DNA from: Streptomyces sp. NBC_00775
Lineage (GTDB): Bacteria; Actinomycetota; Actinomycetes; Streptomycetales; Streptomycetaceae
Length of the DNA stretch: 64,000 nucleotides
NCBI RefSeq assembly: GCF_036347135.1
Contig: NZ_CP108938.1
Coordinates: 4,278,001-4,342,000 of the forward strand
Direction of reading: 5' to 3'
Shown: positions 1 through 7,333 of the stretch, one piece after another
Position numbering within the stretch: the first letter of the stretch is position 1
How the letters are laid out: every line of letters begins with the position of its first letter
Program-made: the position numbers and the translations under genes
Notes under the pieces: model-generated
What the model was told of the DNA's origin: nothing
Seen by the model: the letters and a program-made list of their open reading frames with translations, nothing else
Databases searched by the model: none

Positions 1-464
1 CGGTAGTGCGCGAAGGCCTTGTTGGACTCGGCCATCTTGTGGGTGTCCTCGCGCTTCTTCACAGCGGCACCAAGGCCGTTGGACGCGTCGAGAAGCTCGT
101 TGAGCAGACGCTCGGTCATCGTCTTCTCGCGACGGGCGCGGGAGTAACCGACGAGCCAGCGCAGCGCGAGCGTGTTGGCGCGACCGGGCTTGACCTCGAT
201 CGGAACCTGGTACGTCGCACCGCCGACTCGGCGGGACTTGACCTCGAGGGTCGGCTTGATGTTCTCCAGAGCGCGCTTGAGCGTGATGACCGGGTCGTTG
301 CCGGTCTTCTCGCGCAGGCCCTCCATGGCGCCGTAGACGATGCGCTCGGCGGTGGAGCGCTTGCCGTTCAGCAGCACCTTGTTGATCAGGGAGGTCACCA
401 GAGGGGAACCGTAGACCGGGTCGATGATGACCGGGCGCTTCGGGGCGGGGCCCTTACGAGGCAT
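1..464 (-). CDS. rpsG: 30S ribosomal protein S7 (partial, C-terminal end missing)
   Basis: Primary 16S rRNA-binding protein that nucleates assembly of the small-subunit head. The ATG at 464 opens [12 protein letters not shown], and the frame stays open to the window edge with S7 hallmarks such as [32 protein letters not shown] and [15 protein letters not shown]. It breaks off in ...FAHYR, so only about two codons and the stop are missing from the usual 156-residue actinobacterial length. A GGAG ribosome-binding site lies inside the end of rpsL. Only 2 nt separate the genes, so the two are co-transcribed as the start of the str operon (rpsL-rpsG-fusA-tuf in streptomycetes). Confidence 0.97.
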   Translation of the reverse strand, partial: MPRKGPAPKRPVIIDPVYGSPLVTSLINKVLLNGKRSTAERIVYGAMEGLREKTGNDPVITLKRALENIKPTLEVKSRRVGGATYQVPIEVKPGRANTLALRWLVGYSRARREKTMTERLLNELLDASNGLGAAVKKREDTHKMAESNKAFAHY

Positions 465-466
465 TT

Positions 467-838
467 CTACTTCTCCTTCTTGGCGCCGTAGCGGCTGCGG
501 GCCTGCTTGCGGTTCTTGACACCCTGCGTGTCAAGCGAACCTCGGATGATCTTGTAGCGAACACCCGGCAGGTCCTTCACACGGCCACCACGCACGAGCA
601 CGATGGAGTGCTCCTGCAGGTTGTGTCCCTCACCCGGAATGTAAGCGGTGACTTCGATCCCGCTGGTCAGGCGCACACGCGCGACCTTACGCAGGGCCGA
701 GTTCGGCTTCTTCGGGGTGGTCGTGAACACACGCGTGCAGACGCCGCGACGCTGGGGCGAACCCTCAAGTGCGGGCGTCTTGTTCTTCTCGACCTTGTCC
801 TGCCGGCCCTTCCGGACCAGCTGCTGGATCGTAGGCAC
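467..838 (-). CDS. rpsL: 30S ribosomal protein S12
   Basis: Decoding-centre protein of the small subunit, 123 residues, the normal length. It starts at GTG 838 behind a GGAGAAG ribosome-binding site. [13 protein letters not shown] contains Lys43, and [13 protein letters not shown] contains Lys88 followed by Asp89, the residue that RimO methylthiolates. Both lysines are the wild-type, streptomycin-sensitive residues, so no classical rpsL resistance or antibiotic-overproduction allele is visible. It is the first gene of the str operon, and rpsG follows after 2 nt. Confidence 0.98.
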   Translation of the reverse strand: MPTIQQLVRKGRQDKVEKNKTPALEGSPQRRGVCTRVFTTTPKKPNSALRKVARVRLTSGIEVTAYIPGEGHNLQEHSIVLVRGGRVKDLPGVRYKIIRGSLDTQGVKNRKQARSRYGAKKEK

Positions 839-1031
839 TACTTCTCCGGTTTCTGTGTGCCGATGGTGAAGCTAACCTGGAACGTCGCCGACCCACGCGG
901 TCGGGTGTGTCGAAGCTGCAGACTCCCGCCGCGAGGCGGAAAGAGCGCAGAATACGGTGGCCACCTACGGCTCCCCCTGTGCGGTTGAAGGCACGCACGG
1001 GAGCCAGGGCACACCCCAGGCACAAGGTCTG

Positions 1032-1060
1032 AGCGTACCTACCTCACGGACTTCGGTCAA
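1032..1060 (-). promoter_or_regulatory. Candidate promoter for rpsL-rpsG (str operon)
   Basis: Read on the minus strand: TTGACC (1060-1055), a 17-nt spacer, then TACGCT (1037-1032), a good match to the vegetative HrdB-type consensus. Transcription would begin near 1025 and give an untranslated leader of about 187 nt before the GTG of rpsL. The rest of the 839-1219 gap shows no coding potential; the upstream region of the divergent Crp-type gene shares it. Confidence 0.55.
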
Positions 1061-1219
1061 AACAAATGCCGTGGGGCCCGACACGCCGGACTTGTCACGC
1101 TTCTCTTCGGCCGTCGCAGCCGGTCACTCTGTGAATATGTGCGGTTTCGCGGCGCTGACTATGAACCGTTCAGTACGTTGATCGGTCGCGGGGATGAGGG
1201 ACGGGGGACGGGGGACTTC

Positions 1220-1921
1220 ATGACGGCCGCACACTTACCGGGGGACGAGGGCCTGGACGACCGGGTGCCGTTCCTGGCCCGCCTGGAGAGCGAGGACCGC
1301 TCCGCGCTGCTCTCCCTCGGCCACGAGCTCTCCTTCACCCCCCGCATGGTGCTCCTGCACCAGAGCGAGCCGTCCTCGCACGTGCTGATCGTCACGCACG
1401 GCTGGACGAAGGTGACCGCGGCGGCCGCCAACGGTTACGAGGCGCTGCTCGCGCTGCGCGGTCCCGGCGACATCATCGGCGAGTCGGCCGCGCTCACCGG
1501 CCGCCCCCGCTCGGCCACGGTCACCGCCCTGGAACCCGTCCGCACTGTCGCAGTCGTCCGCGAACACTTCACGGCCTTCCTCGCCGGCTCCCCCGCCGTC
1601 TCCTTCGCCCTCCTCGGCCTCACCTCCGACCGGACGCGCGCCGCCGACCGCCGTCGCCTGGAATTCGCCTCCATGAGCGTCCGCGAACGCTTCGCCGCCC
1701 TCCTCCTCGACCTCGCCCGCACCAACGGCCGCCGCACCGCCGAGGGCATCGAACTCTCCGTCCCCCTGAGCAAGCAGGAGCTGGCGGGGTCGGTGGGGGC
1801 GTCGCGGGAGATGGTCCAACGGTTGCTGAAGGAGTTGCGCGAGCGGGGGGCGGTCGTGACGGGGCGGCGGGCGATGGTGATCGTACGGATGGATGTACTA
1901 CGCCAGATCGCCCGAGGCTGA
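1220..1921 (+). CDS. Crp/Fnr-family transcriptional regulator
   Basis: 233-residue cyclic-nucleotide-receptor-type regulator. Residues about 15-130 form the cNMP-binding fold. The phosphate-binding cassette is recognisable as IIGESAALTGRPRSATV (Gly87, Glu88, Arg97, Ser98), so the pocket that holds the ribose phosphate in true Crp proteins looks intact. The C-terminal winged helix contains LSKQELAGSVGASREMVQRL, the recognition helix of the family. The ATG at 1220 is chosen because a G-rich Shine-Dalgarno stretch precedes it; an in-frame ATG at 1139 would add 27 residues unlike the family. It is transcribed towards the cyclase gene 430 nt downstream, so a cyclic-nucleotide-responsive role is attractive but inferred. 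Confidence 0.88.
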   Translation: MTAAHLPGDEGLDDRVPFLARLESEDRSALLSLGHELSFTPRMVLLHQSEPSSHVLIVTHGWTKVTAAAANGYEALLALRGPGDIIGESAALTGRPRSATVTALEPVRTVAVVREHFTAFLAGSPAVSFALLGLTSDRTRAADRRRLEFASMSVRERFAALLLDLARTNGRRTAEGIELSVPLSKQELAGSVGASREMVQRLLKELRERGAVVTGRRAMVIVRMDVLRQIARG

Positions 1922-1924
1922 GCC

Positions 1925-2219
1925 GTTCTTCGCCCCCGCCGCCCCTACCCGTCCCATCCGTTCCTGGGGCTCCGCCCCAGACCCGTGGGCCGGTTCTTTG
2001 GCTGCGGGTGGGTGGGGGCTGGTCGCGCAGTTCCCCGCGCCCCTAACGGCTCGGGGCTGCGCCCCATCGCCCCCGGCCCGGGGTCTTTTTAGGGGCGCGG
2101 GGAACTGCGCAATCTTTTGGACCAGCCCCCACCCACCCGCACCCGACACACAACCGAACGGGGTCGAAGGGGCAGAGCCCCTGGGGATGGGACGGGTAGG
2201 GGCGGCGGGGGCGAAGAAC
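1925..2219. repeat. Long inverted intergenic repeat, copy A
   Basis: The outer arms are a perfect 35-nt inverted repeat, 1925-1959 against 2185-2219. Inside lie smaller palindromes: a GC hairpin beside each arm (about 1964-1980 and 2171-2184) and the 20-nt word GCGCAGTTCCCCGCGCCCCT at 2025-2044, with its reverse complement at 2091-2110. The same outer arm and inner word recur at 58078-58378. Nothing in 1922-2350 looks coding. The structure could act as a terminator for the Crp-type gene, but it is much larger than a terminator and resembles a dispersed streptomycete palindromic repeat family. No transposase is present. Confidence 0.85.
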
Positions 2220-2350
2220 CGTGGCTCAAGTGACGCCCGCCTGGTTCTGTGCACCCCGTCACACTTCAAGTGGGAAATCCGCCCTCACACATCGCCCCCC
2301 GTGGCCGCCACTCTGCTTGCCAGGCGCAAGGCCCCCACCGAAAGGCGACC

Positions 2351-3199
2351 ATGACCGACCCCGTGAGCCGGACCATCCTTCTGCTGGACATCGAGAAGTA
2401 CAGCGACCGGGACGACGTCGAACAGGCCTATCTGCGGCGGATGTTGTACGACATCACCGACCGCACCCTGGAAAGCGCGGGCATCGACGAACGCCTGAGG
2501 CTCCGCGCCGACCGCGGCGACTCCGTCATGGAACTGATCGACGCCAACGCCTCGGTCACCGCCCTCCTCCGCGCCCTCCTCACCGAGGTCCCCGTCCAGC
2601 TGCGCGCGGTCAACCGCATGGCATCCAGCTCCGCCCAGATCCGCCTGCGCGGCGTCGTCGCCACGGGCTACGTCGCCATCGACGACCACGACGGCTGGGT
2701 CGGCTCCGACCTGAACCACGCCTGCCGTCTCCTCGACGCCCAGCTGCTGCGCGCGGCCCTGCGCGAGCGGGCGGACGACTTCGCCCTGTGCGTCTCGGAG
2801 GGCGTGCACACGGGGATCGTGCGCCACGGCCACCCCGGCATCCCGGCGGAGGACTTCCACCCGGTGACGGTGGACAGCAAGAACGGTGCGCTGCGGGCCT
2901 GGCTGCACGGCCCGGTACCGCACGGCACCGACGACCACAGTGAAAAGGGGGGAGCCCCGGCGCCGGGTGACTCGGGGGAGAGCCCGGCGCCGGGCGCGGA
3001 ACCGCCCGCTTCCCCCGGACCTGCCGGCCACGCCAGTTCCGCCAGTCCCGCCAGCCCTCCCGGCGGCGTCGTCATCCAGTTCAACGGCGGCTCCCCCACC
3101 TTCGGCGGCAGCTTCGTCAGCGGCGACCAGCACGGCGTCTCCGGCGGCCAGGTCACCGGAGACGTACACCTGGGCGGGTCCGGGGGTGAGTCGGCGTGA
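2351..3199 (+). CDS. Class III (adenylate/guanylate-type) nucleotide cyclase with C-terminal signalling motif
   Basis: 282-residue protein. Residues about 7-190 align with a class III cyclase domain. LLLDIEKYS supplies the first metal aspartate (Asp13), ADRGDSVM the second (Asp57), and VGSDLNHACRLLDA the transition-state pair Asn122/Arg126. The catalytic set therefore looks intact; nucleotide specificity cannot be read from sequence. After a Pro/Ala-rich linker (about 195-240) the tail, residues 244-277, carries GGSFVSGDQHGVSGG, almost repeated near the N-terminus of the next gene product. The stop overlaps the next start (GTGA), so the two are translationally coupled. With a Pycsar-type membrane effector in the same cassette, a phage-defence cCMP/cUMP cyclase is plausible. 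A housekeeping adenylate cyclase is less likely. Confidence 0.75.
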   Translation: MTDPVSRTILLLDIEKYSDRDDVEQAYLRRMLYDITDRTLESAGIDERLRLRADRGDSVMELIDANASVTALLRALLTEVPVQLRAVNRMASSSAQIRLRGVVATGYVAIDDHDGWVGSDLNHACRLLDAQLLRAALRERADDFALCVSEGVHTGIVRHGHPGIPAEDFHPVTVDSKNGALRAWLHGPVPHGTDDHSEKGGAPAPGDSGESPAPGAEPPASPGPAGHASSASPASPPGGVVIQFNGGSPTFGGSFVSGDQHGVSGGQVTGDVHLGGSGGESA

Positions 3200-5361
3200 C
3201 GGTGCCCCCGCCCGCGGCGCCGGCCCCCGACGACGTACCACCGGCGGAGCCCAGAGAGCCGCACCGGACCGCCGAACCGCACCACGCCGACGGCGACGAC
3301 CACGGCGGCGAGCCCGTGGAGCGGACCCAGGAGGCCCGGGCCGCGCAGCGTGAACTCGTCGCGCACACCCCGGGGTTCATCTTCAACGAGGCCGCATCCG
3401 TCGGCGGCAGCCTGGTCGGCGGCTCCCAGCACGGCGTGTCCGGCGGCACCGCCCGTGATGTGTTCATGGGCGGCAAGACGGAAATCCACCACCACGGCCC
3501 GGCGGCCTCGGCGGCCTACGCCTCCGGAGAGATCCCCGGTCAGCAGCTCGACGCGCTGGCCGCGGTCTTCGTCGAGACCCCGGCATTCACGGCCGCCCTG
3601 GCCCGGCTGCGCGAGGAACGCGTCCTCGTCCTCGCGGGCGCCCACTCCAGCGGCCGGTACGCGGCCGCCCGCATGCTGCTGCGCCGCCTGGGCGTCCCCG
3701 CCGTGCACGCCCTCTCCTCGGAGACGAGCCCCGCGGCCCTGGGCGCGGGGCTTTCCGCGCCGGGCGGTCACGTCCTGCGCGACCTGCCGCTGAGCCGCAA
3801 CCGGCCGCTGCGGGACACCCATCTGAACGTGGCCCGCGACCAGCTCAAGAAGGTCGACGGGTATCTGGTGGTGACCGTCGAGAACACCCCGTTCCTGCTG
3901 GGAGTCACTCCGTCCCGCTGGGAGGCACCGGAGGCGGCGGCCGTGCTGCGCGCACACCTGGCCGGACACCGGGACATCGACGGCCTCCTCGCTCTCTCCC
4001 CCGTGCGCGACTTCCTCTCCCGCGGCGCCCACCGTCCCGCCGAGGCCGCCAAGTTCGCGGCGGAGGTGGCTGGTTACGACGGCAGCGAGGAAGCGGCGGC
4101 GCGGCTCGCGGACTTCGGGCAGGCCGCGGTCGAGCAGCAGTGCCGGGAGTGGCTGAGCGACCCCGAAGCCACCCTGCGGGACAAGGCGTTCCTCATCTCG
4201 CTCGCCGTCTTCGACCAGGCACCCTACGTCCTCGCCGCCGAGCTCGCGGACCAGCTGTTCGTGCACTTCCAGCGACTCCAGCACCCCGAACAGCCGCCGG
4301 AGATCCCGGTGTTCGGGCTGGCCGCCGAGACGCGCCTGGAGCGGGCGCGGGCCACGGGGGAAGTGCGCGACGAGGCGACCGAATGGGGCGCGGTTCCGCA
4401 GTTCACGGCGTACTTCCGCAAGGAGAACACCCCGCGCGTCCTGCTCACCGAGGTGTGGACAGGCCATCCGTCGGCCCGGCCCGCGCTGGTCGCCTGGCTG
4501 AAGGAGCTGGCCCGCGACGGCCGCCCGGTCGTCCGGACCCGGGCCGCCGCGGCCACCGCGCTGCTCGCCCGTGCCGACCTGCCCTCGGCGGTGGCGCTGC
4601 TGATCGACGGCTGGGCCGTCTCCAAGGCCTTCGGCCCCCGGGTCACCGCGGCGAACACGCTCACACTCGCCCAGCTCCTCGACGCGCCCGTCGTGCTGCG
4701 CCTGCTCACCCAGTGGTGCACGGACTCCCACTGGGCCCGCCGCTGGACCGCGATCCGCGCCTTCGGACTGCTCACACCGCTCCGCCCCGACCTCGCGGGG
4801 CCCGCGCTGAGCGCGCTCGCCGCCCGGGCCCGCGCCGGGGGCAGCAGCCAGGCCGAGGCGGACAACCTGATCGATTCGACGGCCCTGCTGCTCTCCGTGG
4901 GCGTCCGGCGCGGCGAGATGCTCTCCGAGCTGGTGCGGCTGCTCCACCACGACACGGCCTCGGTCCGCGCGCTCGCGCTCGCCGCGTTCGTCCGTGCCTT
5001 GGACAACGACGAGGAGGACGCGCTCGTCGAGTGGTACGCCACCACGGGTATGTACGAGACGTACTCGGCCCACGACCTCGCCGCCCTCTGGCGCACCGCT
5101 CTCGGCGACCGCGCGCACACCCACGGAGCCCTGGACGCCCTGCACACCTGGGTGCACGTGGCCGAGCGCCGGGCGGACACGGCGCGGGCCCTGGAGTTCC
5201 TGCTGCCCGCGCTGGTCGTGACGGCGGACGACCGCAAGCGCCTCAGCCATGAGCTGCTCAACCTGCGCGCCCCGGACGGCGGCCCGCGCCCACCGATCGC
5301 CGACCGGCTGCTCGGCGTACTGATCCCCTCCACCACAGATCCAGATCCATCGAGGAGTTGA
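3196..5361 (+). CDS. Large NTPase-like/helical-repeat protein sharing a motif with the neighbouring cyclase
   Basis: 721 residues from GTG 3196. A charged Pro/His-rich leader (1-60) is followed by GGSLVGGSQHGVSGG within residues 61-93, matching the cyclase tail. Residues 142-155 read VLVLAGAHSSGRY, a P-loop-like strand-loop in which the usual GK[S/T] is GRY. A hydrophobic strand ending in an acidic residue, YLVVTVEN (223-230), could be a Walker B remnant. From about 260 onward the protein is Ala/Leu-rich paired helices of ARM/HEAT or TPR type. I do not recognise a named family. The layout (short motif, NTPase-like core, helical repeats) recalls STAND-type sensors, so a sensor/scaffold role for the cyclase is inferred. 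ATP hydrolysis is doubtful without the P-loop lysine. Confidence 0.55.
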   Translation: MTVPPPAAPAPDDVPPAEPREPHRTAEPHHADGDDHGGEPVERTQEARAAQRELVAHTPGFIFNEAASVGGSLVGGSQHGVSGGTARDVFMGGKTEIHHHGPAASAAYASGEIPGQQLDALAAVFVETPAFTAALARLREERVLVLAGAHSSGRYAAARMLLRRLGVPAVHALSSETSPAALGAGLSAPGGHVLRDLPLSRNRPLRDTHLNVARDQLKKVDGYLVVTVENTPFLLGVTPSRWEAPEAAAVLRAHLAGHRDIDGLLALSPVRDFLSRGAHRPAEAAKFAAEVAGYDGSEEAAARLADFGQAAVEQQCREWLSDPEATLRDKAFLISLAVFDQAPYVLAAELADQLFVHFQRLQHPEQPPEIPVFGLAAETRLERARATGEVRDEATEWGAVPQFTAYFRKENTPRVLLTEVWTGHPSARPALVAWLKELARDGRPVVRTRAAAATALLARADLPSAVALLIDGWAVSKAFGPRVTAANTLTLAQLLDAPVVLRLLTQWCTDSHWARRWTAIRAFGLLTPLRPDLAGPALSALAARARAGGSSQAEADNLIDSTALLLSVGVRRGEMLSELVRLLHHDTASVRALALAAFVRALDNDEEDALVEWYATTGMYETYSAHDLAALWRTALGDRAHTHGALDALHTWVHVAERRADTARALEFLLPALVVTADDRKRLSHELLNLRAPDGGPRPPIADRLLGVLIPSTTDPDPSRS

Positions 5362-5364
5362 ACC

Positions 5365-6786
5365 ATGGCGGAGTTCCGCCGTCAGCCGGAGTGGCAGCAG
5401 GACGCGAACAGGCACAGCACGCTGAGAGACCCCGTGCTGACCGTGAAGCCCATCTCGCGCTTCGACTACACCGCCCGGCGTCAGATGACCGCGATCGACC
5501 ACGCGCTCGTCTTCGTCACCGCCAAGGGCTCGTACGACGTCTACATCCCGCCGCACCGGCCGAGCCGTTCGGACGCGGCGACCCGCCGCTACACCTCGGT
5601 GTACGAGGTGGACATGGGCAGCCACCCGGTGCAGCTGGACCTGGAACTGCCCAGCGACGACGACGCGTTCTCCTTCGGCGCCACGGCCGATCTGACCTGG
5701 CGGGTGGCGGATCCGATCGCGTACGTGGCGAGCGGTGAGCGCGATGTGCCCACGCGGCTGACCCGTGAACTCCACCAGTTCGCACGGCCGGTCAGCCGCC
5801 GCTTCCCCATCGAGGACAGCCCGTCCGCCGAGCGCGCGGTCCAACAGGCCGTCGAGACAGGCGGTTTCGCGGCCGGCATCGGCCTCGCCGTGACCTGTGT
5901 CGTACGCCTTCGGCTGGACGACGAGGCGATCGCGCACCGCAAGCGTCAGCGCACCCTGCGCTACGAGTCCGAAATGCTCGACCCCGAGCACGAGTTCCGG
6001 CTGCGTCAGGCCCGGCTCCAGCACGAGCTGGAGTTCCTGCACCAGCAGCAGAACCATCAGCTGATCACCGAGAAGATCAACTTCTACCAGTACCACCTCC
6101 AGCACGGCGGCGTCGGCGCCTGGGCCCTGCACCTCGCCCAGCACCCCGAGGACACCCAGCTGGTCGTCGGCTCCATCCAGAGGGACCAACTGTCCATCAT
6201 CAAGACCCAGTTGGAACTGATCGCCGGGGACACCCTGGAGGACTTCCAGAAAGCCGAGTCCGCCCGCTCGACCCTGCGCGCCGTCAACGACCTGATCCAG
6301 CAGCAGACCTCGCCGGCGCAGGACGGCGGCCAGGCGGCGCTGCCCGCGGGGGCGACACCCGGACAGCCGTACGTACCGCCGCAGCCGCCGTATCCGGGCC
6401 AGCCGTCCCACCCCGGCCAGCCGCCACAGCCCGGCGCACAGCCGTACGCACCTCAGCCTCCCTCCTCCGGTCAGCCTCCGTACGCCGGCCAGGCCCCGTA
6501 CGCCGGTCAGCCCCCGTACGCCGGTCAGGCCGCGCCACCTCCCGCCCCTCCGCAGCAGCCGTACAGCCCGGCACCGCAGGACCAGCCACCGGCACCGCCG
6601 TACGGCCGGCAGCAGCCGCCAGGTGCCCCGTACGGCCCGCCGCAGCCGCCCAGCGCCCCCTACGCACCGCCGCCGCCGTACGCCGCCGCGGGCCCCACCC
6701 CCGTCGTGCCCCCGGCCCCCGGCACGGGAGAGCCCGCCACCTCCGACGTACCGCCGCAGGACTCCCCCGAAGCGGGGTCCGCGTGA
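5365..6786 (+). CDS. SPFH/band-7-like protein with coiled coil and Pro/Gln/Tyr-rich tail
   Basis: 473 residues, starting 3 nt after the previous stop behind a GAGGAG site. Residues about 20-190 are beta-rich with a band-7-like stretch (FSFGATADLTWRVADP, then VPTRLTRELHQFARPV). Residues 190-245 are a charged, Gln-rich helix likely to form a coiled coil (ARLQHELEFLHQQQNHQ). From about 330 to the end the protein is disordered, built from repeats such as PPYAGQAPYAGQPPYAGQ and PYGPPQPP. There is no convincing transmembrane segment. The SPFH assignment rests on general pattern only. Such proteins organise membrane microdomains, which would suit a cassette containing two membrane proteins. The last codon overlaps the next gene (GTGA). 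Confidence 0.5.
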   Translation: MAEFRRQPEWQQDANRHSTLRDPVLTVKPISRFDYTARRQMTAIDHALVFVTAKGSYDVYIPPHRPSRSDAATRRYTSVYEVDMGSHPVQLDLELPSDDDAFSFGATADLTWRVADPIAYVASGERDVPTRLTRELHQFARPVSRRFPIEDSPSAERAVQQAVETGGFAAGIGLAVTCVVRLRLDDEAIAHRKRQRTLRYESEMLDPEHEFRLRQARLQHELEFLHQQQNHQLITEKINFYQYHLQHGGVGAWALHLAQHPEDTQLVVGSIQRDQLSIIKTQLELIAGDTLEDFQKAESARSTLRAVNDLIQQQTSPAQDGGQAALPAGATPGQPYVPPQPPYPGQPSHPGQPPQPGAQPYAPQPPSSGQPPYAGQAPYAGQPPYAGQAAPPPAPPQQPYSPAPQDQPPAPPYGRQQPPGAPYGPPQPPSAPYAPPPPYAAAGPTPVVPPAPGTGEPATSDVPPQDSPEAGSA

Positions 6787-7301
6787 CCACCCCCGGCACC
6801 CTGCCCGTGACCGGTGGCGCCCGCACCGCCGAGCGGCTGCTCACCGAGTTGCGCGGCGAGATCGCCCGGGCCGACAGCAAGGCGTCCGTGCTGGTGGCGG
6901 CGCTCGGGATGACGGCGGGGGTGTTCAGCGGGCTGCTGGCCGGGCGGGGCTGGACGCCGAGAGAGCTGACCTGGGCCGGGACCGCCGTGTGGTGGGCCGG
7001 GGCAGCCGCCCTGGCGCTCTCGCTGTTCGCGCTGCTCCTCGCCGTACTTCCCCGCTACCGCCGCGGCTCCTGGGCGCCCGGCCAGCCGCTGTGCTACTTC
7101 GGCGACATCCAACAGGCCGTACGCGAGGGCCAGTTGGCCGCCGCGCTCGCCGACACCGACCGCGACCCCGCCGCCGGACTCACGGCGGCGCTCACCGAGA
7201 CCAGCCGTATCGCCGCCCGCAAGCACCAGTGGATCCGCACCGGCCTGATCGCCTTCTGCGCCGGCACGGCCCTGCTGCCCACCGCCCTGCTCATCGGCTG
7301 A
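6783..7301 (+). CDS. Pycsar-type transmembrane effector (PycTM/DUF5706-like)
   Basis: 172 residues from GTG 6783, overlapping the SPFH-like gene by 4 nt. The N-terminal helix ends in EIARADSKASVLVAALG, the hallmark region of Pycsar membrane effectors (Asp31-Ser-Lys33). Hydrophobic segments lie at about 35-54, 63-89 and 152-171, with a soluble stretch between the second and third (CYFGDIQQAV, ETSRIAARKHQW). In described Pycsar systems a class III pyrimidine cyclase activates such an effector, which then damages the inner membrane. Here the cyclase lies upstream in the same operon, supporting the pairing. The effector activity itself is inferred from family membership. Confidence 0.75.
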   Translation: MTTPGTLPVTGGARTAERLLTELRGEIARADSKASVLVAALGMTAGVFSGLLAGRGWTPRELTWAGTAVWWAGAAALALSLFALLLAVLPRYRRGSWAPGQPLCYFGDIQQAVREGQLAAALADTDRDPAAGLTAALTETSRIAARKHQWIRTGLIAFCAGTALLPTALLIG

Positions 7302-7333
7302 CGTCCCCAGACAGCACGACCCGAAGGAGCCCC

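Noticed and set aside
2668..6411. A 1247-codon open frame on the minus strand opposite the cassette
   Set aside because: It is the GC-bias shadow of the plus-strand genes; no domain or ribosome-binding site, and the codon positions fit the opposite strand.
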